Part shown: positions 36,848-44,492 of the stretch, one piece after another
Position numbering within the stretch: position 1 is the first letter of the stretch
How the letters are laid out: each line of letters starts with the position of its first letter
Source: BACL11 sp945865535
GTDB lineage: Bacteria > Bacteroidota > Bacteroidia > Flavobacteriales > BACL11
Direction: 5' to 3'
NCBI GenBank assembly: GCA_947502765.1
Contig: CANNBA010000010.1
Coordinates: forward strand, 1 to 64,000
DNA: 64,000 nucleotides
The notes under the pieces: model-generated
What the model saw: the letters and a program-made list of their open reading frames with translations, nothing else
The model's database searches: none
What the model was told of the DNA's origin: nothing
Made by a program: the position numbers and the translations under genes

Positions 36848-38155
36848 ATGACAACATTTAAAGTAAAAGGAGGAGTTAAGCTAAAAGGAGATCTGCATCC
36901 ACAAGGAGCAAAAAATGAAGCGTTACAAGTATTGTGCGCAGTACTACTAACGCCTGAGGAAGTAATAATGCAAAATGTACCTAACATCAGTGATGTAAAC
37001 ATCCTCATTGACCTTTTGCGTGATTTGAATGTTCGTGTAAAAAAATTGGATGAAACTTCTTACAGTTTTACAGCTATCAAAGTAGATATTGATTATTTAT
37101 CCTCTGATGCTTACAAAACAAAAAGTAGCCGCATTAGAGGATCAATTATGATGGTAGGACCACTTTTAGCCCGTTATGGGAAAGGTTATATTCCAAGACC
37201 TGGAGGAGATAAAATTGGAAGAAGAAGATTAGATACTCACTTCATAGGATTTGAAAATTTAGGAGCTAAATTTGTTTATGATAGTAAAGAAGAATTTTAC
37301 CGTGTAACTGCCAAAAACTTAAAAGGGGCGTATATGTTGCTTGATGAAGCCTCAGTAACTGGTACTGCTAACATCATTATGACGGCAGTTATGGCAAAAG
37401 GCAAAACAACTATTTACAATGCTGCTTGCGAGCCTTATTTGCAACAATTGTGCAAAATGCTTAACTCCATGGGAGCAAAAATAACTGGTGTTGGATCAAA
37501 CTTAATTACTATTGAGGGGGTTAAATATTTAGGAGGATGTACTCATAGAATTTTACCTGATATGATTGAAATTGGTTCCTTTATAGGGCTTGCGGCAATC
37601 ACAAAATCAGAAATTACTATTAAGAATGTCGCTTATGATGAACTGGGTGTTATTCCTTCTGTTTTTGCTAAATTAGGAATCAAGATGGAACGAAAAGGAG
37701 ATGATATTTTCATTCCATCACAAGATAGTTATGAAATACAATCTTTTATTGATGGCTCTATATTAACAATCTCTGACGCCCCATGGCCAGGATTTACCCC
37801 TGATTTATTGAGTATTATTTTGGTAGTAGCTTCACAGGCAAAAGGGAGTGTCCTTATTCATCAAAAAATGTTTGAATCTCGCCTTTTCTTTGTGGACAAA
37901 TTAATTGATATGGGAGCTCAAATTATTTTATGTGACCCACACAGAGCAACTGTAATTGGATTGAATCATCAATTTAAGTTTAAGCCTACAAAAATGAGCT
38001 CTCCTGATATTAGAGCGGGGGTTTCTTTGCTTTTAGCTGCCCTGGCTGCTGATGGAGAAAGCACCATTGATAATGTAGAGCAAATTGATAGAGGATATCA
38101 AAATATTGACACTAGATTAAATGCTATTGGTGCTCAAATTACTAGAATCGATTAA
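36848..38155 (+). CDS. murA: UDP-N-acetylglucosamine 1-carboxyvinyltransferase with Asp in place of the catalytic-loop Cys
   Basis: The enzyme performs the first committed step of peptidoglycan synthesis, joining enolpyruvate to UDP-GlcNAc. The 435 residues show GGVKLKGDLHPQGAKNEALQ at the start, RGSIMMVGPLLARYG, and the active-site loop RPGGDKIGRRRLD. In E. coli the loop has Cys115; here the aligned residue is Asp121 (codon 37208-37210). Asp at this position gives an active enzyme that is not alkylated by fosfomycin, as in Mycobacterium and Chlamydia. It begins one base after DUF4290. Confidence 0.96.
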   Translation: MTTFKVKGGVKLKGDLHPQGAKNEALQVLCAVLLTPEEVIMQNVPNISDVNILIDLLRDLNVRVKKLDETSYSFTAIKVDIDYLSSDAYKTKSSRIRGSIMMVGPLLARYGKGYIPRPGGDKIGRRRLDTHFIGFENLGAKFVYDSKEEFYRVTAKNLKGAYMLLDEASVTGTANIIMTAVMAKGKTTIYNAACEPYLQQLCKMLNSMGAKITGVGSNLITIEGVKYLGGCTHRILPDMIEIGSFIGLAAITKSEITIKNVAYDELGVIPSVFAKLGIKMERKGDDIFIPSQDSYEIQSFIDGSILTISDAPWPGFTPDLLSIILVVASQAKGSVLIHQKMFESRLFFVDKLIDMGAQIILCDPHRATVIGLNHQFKFKPTKMSSPDIRAGVSLLLAALAADGESTIDNVEQIDRGYQNIDTRLNAIGAQITRID

Positions 38156-38185
38156 TTAATCTTAACAACCATAATTTACTAAACC

Positions 38186-38698
38186 ATGAAAAAACTACTA
38201 GCTTTTATAGCAATCAATTGCTTAATTATTAACTTATCCTTTGGACAAGAAGTAGGCCTAAAGATAGGTGACATTGCGCCTGAATTAGCATACAATAATC
38301 CTAAAGGAGTAAAAATGAAACTCTCTAGCTTAAAAGGAAAATTAGTGCTTATTGATTTTTGGGCAAGTTGGTGTGGGCCGTGCAGAAGAGAAAATCCAAA
38401 TATTGTAGATGCCTACAAAAAATATACTAAAACAACATTCAAAAATGGGAAAGGATTTGAAGTTTTTTCTTTATCCTTAGACAGCAAGCAAGACGCCTGG
38501 GTAAAAGCGATTAATGACGATCAATTATTTTGGCAGTACCATGTTTCTGATTTAGGAGGATGGCAGTCAGAAGGATCTAATAGATACGGAATTCGTTCCA
38601 TACCAAGTAATGTATTGATTGATGGCAAGGGGATTATTATTGCTCGCGACCTAAAAGGTCAGGATTTACACCAATTTCTAGAAAGATCTAAAAAATAA
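38186..38698 (+). CDS. TlpA-like thioredoxin-fold protein, exported
   Basis: A signal peptide (about 1-20, ending LSFGQ) precedes a thioredoxin fold with the redox site WASWCGPCRRENP and the cis-proline region YGIRSIPSNVLID. The 170-residue protein is of the TlpA/ResA type and probably reduces or oxidises disulfides of envelope proteins. It lies between murA and grpE with its own start, 30 bases after murA. Confidence 0.9.
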   Translation: MKKLLAFIAINCLIINLSFGQEVGLKIGDIAPELAYNNPKGVKMKLSSLKGKLVLIDFWASWCGPCRRENPNIVDAYKKYTKTTFKNGKGFEVFSLSLDSKQDAWVKAINDDQLFWQYHVSDLGGWQSEGSNRYGIRSIPSNVLIDGKGIIIARDLKGQDLHQFLERSKK

Positions 38699-38725
38699 AC
38701 TGCCAAATTGTCTTTTTATCCCTTT

Positions 38726-38741
38726 TGGCAAAATATTTGCA
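38726..38741 (+). promoter_or_regulatory. Sigma-54-like promoter upstream of grpE-dnaJ
   Basis: TGGCAAAATATTTGCA fits the -24/-12 pattern TGGCA-(2)-N4-TTGCA with exact 16-base spacing, 28 bases before the grpE ATG. It is overlapped by an inverted repeat TGCCAAA (38701) / TTTGGCA (38724). A TAnnTTTG element is not present here. Match by eye only; no search was run. Confidence 0.5.
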
Positions 38742-38769
38742 CTAGCATATTGGTGTAAAAAAATATACA

Positions 38770-39327
38770 ATGAACAAGAAAAAAAATAAAGCCCAAAAAA
38801 TTACTGACGAAACAATTAATACTGAAGTAGAAAAAACTGAAGAAAAAGTTAGTAATGATGAAGATATAAATGAAGAAGAAATAAAAATTCCTATAACAAC
38901 TGAAGAGCTTTTAGCTATAGAGAAAGATAAAAACTTGCGACTATTTGCTGAGTTTGAAAATTTTAGAAAAAGGACTGCCAGAGAAAGAATGGAACTTTTC
39001 AGCACTGCCAATAAGGACATAATGACTATTTTACTGCCAATTCTTGATAATTTTGAGCGCTCCATAAAAGCCAATAATTATGCTGATGATGATGGTTCTG
39101 TTTTAATCTACAAACAACTAAAATCAGAACTTACAAAAAAAGGACTTACCCAAATGGAGGATCCAATTGGAAAAACACTTGACACTGATTTTCATGAGGC
39201 AATAACCAATATTCCTGCGCTAACAGATGCTGATAAAGGAAAAATAATGGATGTTATTGAAAAAGGATATTTACTAGGGGATAAGGTATTGCGTTACGCC
39301 AAAGTAGTAGTAGCAAATAAAGAATAA
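38770..39327 (+). CDS. grpE: Nucleotide exchange factor GrpE
   Basis: GrpE releases ADP from DnaK. The 185 residues have a charged N-terminal coiled-coil region, then the family core RLFAEFENFRKRTARERMEL, ILPILDNFERSIKAN and a C-terminal HEAITNIPALTD segment. dnaJ follows 3 bases downstream. dnaK is not in this window. Confidence 0.95.
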   Translation: MNKKKNKAQKITDETINTEVEKTEEKVSNDEDINEEEIKIPITTEELLAIEKDKNLRLFAEFENFRKRTARERMELFSTANKDIMTILLPILDNFERSIKANNYADDDGSVLIYKQLKSELTKKGLTQMEDPIGKTLDTDFHEAITNIPALTDADKGKIMDVIEKGYLLGDKVLRYAKVVVANKE

Positions 39328-39330
39328 ACC

Positions 39331-40449
39331 ATGTCAAAAAAAGATTATTACGAAACCTTAGGAGTAAGTAGAAATGCTGATGCAAAAGAAGTAAAGAAAG
39401 CATACAGACAACTAGCCATACAATACCACCCAGATAAAAACCCAAATAACAAAGCAGCTGAAGAAAAATTTAAAGAGGCGGCTGAGGCTTATGATGTATT
39501 AAGCAATCCTCAAAAGAAACAAAAATACGATCAGTTCGGGCACGCAGGGATGGGTGGCGCAGCAGGAGGAGGCTTTGGTGGAGGAGGCATGAATATGGAT
39601 GATATTTTTAGTCAATTTGGCGACATATTTGGAGGTGGCGGTTTTGGAGGTTTTGGTGGAGGAGGAAGTAGAGGCAGGCGAGTGGTAAAAGGAACAAACC
39701 TCAGGATTCAATTATCATTAAATTTACAAGAAGTAGCTGAAGGAGTTGAAAAGAAAATAAAAGTTAGCCGATTGGTAAATGCTGAAGGAGTTACATATAC
39801 TACTTGTAATACTTGCCATGGCAGTGGACAAATTACTAGAATTAGCAATACCATTTTAGGGCAAATGCAAACCCAAAGTACCTGCCCACATTGTAATGGG
39901 AATGGTAAAATCATTAATAAGCGACCATCTGGAACAGATGCCAATGGGATGCTCAAAGAAAGCGAAACTGTAAAAATTACCATTCCTGCCGGAGTTGAAG
40001 ATGGTATGCAGCTAAAAGTAAGTGGGAAAGGAAATGCAGCTCCATTTGAGGGGGTCAATGGGGATTTAATTGTGCTTATTGCTATTGAAGAGCATGACAA
40101 ATTAATTCGTGACGGTCAAAATTTACATTATGATCATTATATCAGCTTTTCTGATGCTGCCCTTGGTACTTCCTCTGAAATTCCAACAGTAACAGGAAAA
40201 GTTAAAATCAAACTTGAAGAAGGGATTCAAAGTGGCAAGATTTTAAGATTAAAAGGAAAAGGATTGCCTTCGGTAAATAGTTATGGAAATGGAGATTTAC
40301 TCATACATATTAATGTCTGGACTCCTCAAAACTTATCCAAAAAAGAAAAGAACTTTTTTGAAGAAAGTAAAAAATCAGATACCTTTACTCCAAATCCTAC
40401 ACTAAAGGATAAATCCTTTTTTGATCGGGTAAAAGAAATGTTTGGCTAA
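39331..40449 (+). CDS. dnaJ: Chaperone DnaJ with only two CxxCxGxG zinc motifs
   Basis: The J domain (1-70) has the HPD at 33-35; a Gly/Phe region spans 73-112. The zinc region normally has four CxxCxGxG motifs; here only C159-x2-C162 (CNTCHGSG) and C185-x2-C188 (CPHCNGNG) remain, and the spots for motifs 1 and 4 read RLVNAEGVTYTT and KRPSGTDANG. So zinc site II is kept and site I is lost. Substrate-binding C-terminal domains (VKITIPAGVEDGMQL, GKVKIKLEEGIQSGKILRLK) are intact. Length 372. Confidence 0.96.
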   Translation: MSKKDYYETLGVSRNADAKEVKKAYRQLAIQYHPDKNPNNKAAEEKFKEAAEAYDVLSNPQKKQKYDQFGHAGMGGAAGGGFGGGGMNMDDIFSQFGDIFGGGGFGGFGGGGSRGRRVVKGTNLRIQLSLNLQEVAEGVEKKIKVSRLVNAEGVTYTTCNTCHGSGQITRISNTILGQMQTQSTCPHCNGNGKIINKRPSGTDANGMLKESETVKITIPAGVEDGMQLKVSGKGNAAPFEGVNGDLIVLIAIEEHDKLIRDGQNLHYDHYISFSDAALGTSSEIPTVTGKVKIKLEEGIQSGKILRLKGKGLPSVNSYGNGDLLIHINVWTPQNLSKKEKNFFEESKKSDTFTPNPTLKDKSFFDRVKEMFG

Positions 40450-40453
40450 AATT

Positions 40454-41350
40454 ATGAAAGAAAATCTCCTTATAGTAAAAGATGTTGTTAAACAATATGG
40501 AAATTATACAGCCCTGACTAATGTCAATATTACAGTTCCTAAAGGAAGTGTTTATGGATTGCTAGGTCCTAATGGGGCTGGCAAAACCACCTTGATGCGT
40601 ATCATTAATCAAATTACTGCCCCAGATAGTGGAGAAGTGATTTTTGATGGGGAAAAATTACAACAACATCATATTGCTGATATTGGCTACATGCCAGAGG
40701 AAAGAGGGCTCTACAAAAAGATGAAAGTTGGGGAGCAAGCGCTTTACTTAGCCCAACTTAAAGGAATGAGCTACAATGAAGCCCTTGAAAAACTTAAATG
40801 CTGGTTTGAAAAGTTAGATATCCTTACTTGGTGGGATAAAAAAGTAGAGGAACTCAGTAAGGGTATGGCTCAAAAAATTCAGTTTGTAGTAACAGTAATA
40901 CACGAACCCAAGCTTTTGATTTTTGACGAGCCATTTTCAGGCTTTGATCCAATAAATGCGGCAATAATTAGAAAAGAAATTGTAAATCTAAGTCAAAAAG
41001 GAACAACTATTATCTTCTCCACTCACAGAATGGAATCAGTAGAGGAAATTTGCGATCATATTGCGCTTATTAATAAATCTAAAACAATATTAGAAGGTAC
41101 AATTGAAAGCATAAAAGAACAATTTACAACTAATAATTATGAAGTAATACTTAAAAATGGGGAATTACAAAATACTGATTTATATGATTTAATCTCTAGT
41201 AAAAAAGATACATTCCGTATTTTATTAAAAGAGGCAGTGAGCGGAAAAGAGGCTTTGCATTATATCAATACAAATTATGATGTAATGTCTTTTAAAAAAG
41301 AAAGCCCAACTATGGAAGAAATTTTTATTAAAGCTGTGAACAATGCATAA
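40454..41350 (+). CDS. ABC transporter ATP-binding protein, NatA type
   Basis: Walker A is GPNGAGKTTL, the signature is ELSKGMAQK, Walker B LLIFDEPFSGFDP, and the H-loop is STHRMESVEE. A C-terminal extension of about 80 residues follows. I use ATG 40454 because the upstream TTG 40442 lies in dnaJ. The permease overlaps its last 8 bases. The pair resembles NatAB sodium exporters, but drug or other export is equally possible. Confidence 0.92.
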   Translation: MKENLLIVKDVVKQYGNYTALTNVNITVPKGSVYGLLGPNGAGKTTLMRIINQITAPDSGEVIFDGEKLQQHHIADIGYMPEERGLYKKMKVGEQALYLAQLKGMSYNEALEKLKCWFEKLDILTWWDKKVEELSKGMAQKIQFVVTVIHEPKLLIFDEPFSGFDPINAAIIRKEIVNLSQKGTTIIFSTHRMESVEEICDHIALINKSKTILEGTIESIKEQFTTNNYEVILKNGELQNTDLYDLISSKKDTFRILLKEAVSGKEALHYINTNYDVMSFKKESPTMEEIFIKAVNNA

Positions 41351-42593
41351 AATTTGGCTAATACTAAAAAGAGAATATCTAGTAAGGGTAAGAAAGAAAT
41401 CCTTTATTGTGATGACCATTTTAGGCCCATTACTTATGGCTGCTCTTATTATTGCTCCTGTTTATTTAGCCATGGAAAGCCAAGAAGAGCGTATAATAGC
41501 TGTTAATCAACAAGAAAGATTTTTACTAAAAGATACTGAATTTTTGCATTTTACAACAATACCTGATTTTGAAGCAACTAATCTTAGTAAGGATTTTAGT
41601 CAAAGCCCTTATTATGCGCTACTGTATATAGAAGGAGAAAAGTTTACCCTTTACTCGAGTCAGCAAATTAGTTTAAACGTAAGTGGTGATATTCAAAAAC
41701 AACTGGAGCAAATTATTGAAATAGAAAATCTAAAAAAGGCAGGGATTGATCCCCAAATCATTGAAAATGCTAAACCAGAGATTGAGATAACAACCAAACT
41801 AATTGGTGAAGATGGGAGTAGTACTAACTCACATTCTGAAGCCAGTATGGGTATTGGCTTTATCTCAGGCATACTTATATATATATTTATCTTTATGTAC
41901 GGGAGCATGGTGATGAGGGGTGTTATTGAAGAAAAAACAAGCCGAATAGTTGAAGTAATTATTTCTTCTGTAAAACCATTTCAACTTATGATGGGTAAAA
42001 TACTAGGGGTAGCACTTGTAGGGCTTACCCAATTTATACTTTGGATACTACTTACAATTATGATATCTACCGTTGCAGAATTGACTTTTTTAGATACTAG
42101 TAGCATGGCAAATGGAATGAGTACTAACGAGCAGTCGATCATTTTAGCTCAAGTGACAAGCGCAACTGGAGGGATTAATCTAACTCAGATTTTCTTATCC
42201 TTTATCTTTTACTTTTTAGCAGGCTATTTAATGTACAGTTCTTTATTTGCCGCAGTTGGTTCTGCAGTAGATGCAGAGGCCGATACCCAGCAGTTTATGC
42301 TGCCTATAACAATTCCTCTTATATTCTCTTTTATACTTATACAGCCCATAATGGATAACCCTGATGGCACCTTAGCATTCTGGATGAGCATTATTCCCTT
42401 TACTTCACCTGTTATAATGATGGTAAGACTTCCTTTTGGGGTTGATAGTTGGGAATTGTTACTTTCTATGGGGATATTAGTGGGGACATTTATTACTACT
42501 ACATGGCTAGCAGGGCGTATTTACCGCACGGGAATATTGATGTATGGAAAGAAAGCAAGCTACAAAGAGCTGTGGAAATGGCTTAGATATTAG
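41343..42593 (+). CDS. ABC-2 type permease, NatB-like
   Basis: The 416-residue membrane protein has one N-terminal helix (about 22-45), a large extracytoplasmic domain to about 165, and a cluster of five or six helices ending near 400. Segments YGSMVMRGVIEEKTSRIVEVIISSVKP and MYSSLFAAVGSAVDAEADTQQ are typical of the ABC-2/NatB group. It is translationally coupled to the ATPase. Confidence 0.9.
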   Translation: MHKIWLILKREYLVRVRKKSFIVMTILGPLLMAALIIAPVYLAMESQEERIIAVNQQERFLLKDTEFLHFTTIPDFEATNLSKDFSQSPYYALLYIEGEKFTLYSSQQISLNVSGDIQKQLEQIIEIENLKKAGIDPQIIENAKPEIEITTKLIGEDGSSTNSHSEASMGIGFISGILIYIFIFMYGSMVMRGVIEEKTSRIVEVIISSVKPFQLMMGKILGVALVGLTQFILWILLTIMISTVAELTFLDTSSMANGMSTNEQSIILAQVTSATGGINLTQIFLSFIFYFLAGYLMYSSLFAAVGSAVDAEADTQQFMLPITIPLIFSFILIQPIMDNPDGTLAFWMSIIPFTSPVIMMVRLPFGVDSWELLLSMGILVGTFITTTWLAGRIYRTGILMYGKKASYKELWKWLRY

Positions 42594-42751
42594 CTTGTAT
42601 ATTCACTTTTTTTTACCTTTTGGCTGTTTTTATGTGCAAATTTTGACTTTTTTGATTACAATTTTATTAAAAAATTACACCATTTAAACTATTGTCTATT
42701 AAGTACTTAAGCACAATACAAACATTTTAATGTTAAAAAGAGTGTGTTTTT

Positions 42752-42784
42752 TTTGAACTCAATTGTTAAAGAGGTTTATCTTTG
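42752..42784 (+). promoter_or_regulatory. Strong Bacteroidota promoter of the porin-like gene
   Basis: TTTG (42752-42755), a 21-base spacer and TATCTTTG (42777-42784) match TTTG-N19-21-TAnnTTTG nearly exactly. The ATG is 31 bases further down. Confidence 0.65.
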
Positions 42785-42814
42785 CACCAGTATTAACCAA
42801 ATTTTAATTAAATA

Positions 42815-43843
42815 ATGAAAAAGAATTTACGAAACATATTAGCCCTTTCTTTAGGTCTAATGACAACTGTCGCTTTCGCTCAAGATTGGAATGTTGATTC
42901 TAGAACAAGAATAGACATGAGTGGAGATAACAGTAAAATGAGTACTGACCAAAGAGTTACTGTAGGTACTACTTGGGGAGGTGATGCTTGGGGTATCCAT
43001 GTTTCATCTGATGTTAACTATACATTAGCAGGAACAAATGGAGCAGGAGCTTCAATGAATATCTATGAGGCTTATGCTTCTACTGACCTAATGGGTTACG
43101 CTAGCTTAACTGCCGGCCGTCAAGCTCTAAATTATGGTTCAGGAGCTTTAATGTCTTCTAACGATTGGGCTGCTTCAAGAACTACTTGGGATGGTATGAA
43201 GTTCGGCTTAAACCTTGACATGGCTGACATTACTGTTGGTTACCATTCACAAAATGGTGGTGATGCAGATGAAGAATCTACAGGTAACATGTGGGTAAAT
43301 GCTGGTGGTGAATTTTCTGGATGGAAAGTAAATGTATTATACATGACTGAGCAAGCTAACGGAGAGTCTGGAGATGCTGCAACTGGAATTGATATCTCTG
43401 GTGAATTAATGGGAGCTGGAATTTCTGCTTCTATGAACACAGATTATGCTGGTGGAGAGATGAATATGTTAGGTGTTTCTTACGCTGTAAATGATGACAT
43501 GAATGTTGTTGCTGGTTATACAACATATGGTGAAACTGGATTTACAATGGCAGGAACTAACATGTATGGATCATGGATGGAAACTGGAGGTGTTGGTTAC
43601 TTAGGAGCTAATGATGAAAACTTATCTATTGGAGGAACTTATGGAATGGGAGCATTTAATTTAGGAGCTACTATGCACATGATTACAGATTCAGAAGATG
43701 ATACTTATGAGAGAGATGTAATGGAACTTTCATTAGGTTACTCATTAAACGATAATGCTGGTGTATCACTTAAGTATGCTACTGACGCAACAGGTGATGA
43801 TGAAGCAAAATATATGTGGGTAACTTTAAATGTAGGTTTATAA
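42815..43843 (+). CDS. Porin-like outer membrane beta-barrel protein
   Basis: A signal peptide (1-22, ending VAFAQ) precedes a 320-residue protein of alternating small, acidic and aromatic residues with Gly-rich turns (AYASTDLMGYASLTAGRQAL, YMWVTLNVGL at the end), typical of a porin barrel. It is probably strongly expressed: consensus promoter, and a perfect terminator behind it. I recognise no specific family. It is followed by a similar but smaller barrel gene. Confidence 0.8.
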   Translation: MKKNLRNILALSLGLMTTVAFAQDWNVDSRTRIDMSGDNSKMSTDQRVTVGTTWGGDAWGIHVSSDVNYTLAGTNGAGASMNIYEAYASTDLMGYASLTAGRQALNYGSGALMSSNDWAASRTTWDGMKFGLNLDMADITVGYHSQNGGDADEESTGNMWVNAGGEFSGWKVNVLYMTEQANGESGDAATGIDISGELMGAGISASMNTDYAGGEMNMLGVSYAVNDDMNVVAGYTTYGETGFTMAGTNMYGSWMETGGVGYLGANDENLSIGGTYGMGAFNLGATMHMITDSEDDTYERDVMELSLGYSLNDNAGVSLKYATDATGDDEAKYMWVTLNVGL

Positions 43844-43867
43844 GAATACCATATAAAAGATATATTA

Positions 43868-43897
43868 AAGGGCTGCATTTTGCAGCCCTTTTTTTTT
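43868..43897 (+). terminator. Rho-independent terminator of the porin-like gene
   Basis: AAGGGCTGCA and TGCAGCCCTT pair perfectly over ten bases around a three-base T loop and are followed by nine T. Confidence 0.95.
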
Positions 43898-44015
43898 ATT
43901 TCTATATCTAGCAACTAACAAGATATTGTTAAGAAGTGCTTCAAATAAACAGAAATGGCCAGTGCTAACTTTACTATCTTGCGCCCATTATTAACTATTT
44001 AAATATTTAAAAAAA

Positions 44016-44444
44016 ATGAAAAAACTATTTTTAACCGCAGTTGTTGCATTCTCAACATTAGTTGCATCTGCACAGTTCATGGTTGTTACTACTTATGATG
44101 GCGACCAAGAAGAAAATGCAGATAAAATTACTGCAAATCTAGGTGTTGGGTACATGATAAATGATGCATTAGTAGTTGGGTTAGCAATGAATCCAGAAGT
44201 AGCAGGTGAAGACAGAACTTATGATGTATGGGCTCGTTACAATATTGCTCAAGTAGAAGGTGCTTATGCAGCTTTACAAATGCCAACAGAAGATGGATCT
44301 GAAAACATGGAAATTGGTTTAGGATTTTCTTTTAATGTATGGAATGGCTTATATATTGAGCCTAACTATATGATGCCAACAAAAGAAGATGACAATGGAG
44401 ATAGAGAAGGATCGTTCAATCTTGGTATAGGATACCGATTCTAA
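44016..44444 (+). CDS. Small outer membrane beta-barrel protein
   Basis: A signal peptide (1-19, ending ASAQ) leads into about 120 residues with short alternating strands (ADKITANLGVGYM, VEGAYAALQMP, GLGFSFNVWNGLYIEPNYM) and a C-terminal FNLGIGYRF, consistent with an eight-stranded barrel of the OmpW/OmpA-like size class. Function unknown. It stands alone between two terminators. Confidence 0.75.
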   Translation: MKKLFLTAVVAFSTLVASAQFMVVTTYDGDQEENADKITANLGVGYMINDALVVGLAMNPEVAGEDRTYDVWARYNIAQVEGAYAALQMPTEDGSENMEIGLGFSFNVWNGLYIEPNYMMPTKEDDNGDREGSFNLGIGYRF

Positions 44445-44465
44445 GAATTTAATTTCTTAAATTAT

Positions 44466-44492
44466 AAAAAAGCCAGCTTAGCTGGCTTTTTT
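44466..44492. terminator. Bidirectional terminator between the small barrel gene and alaS
   Basis: AAAAAAGCCAGC and GCTGGCTTTTTT pair around a TTA loop; the A-run on one side is the T-run for the other strand, so it can stop both the rightward gene and alaS. Confidence 0.92.
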
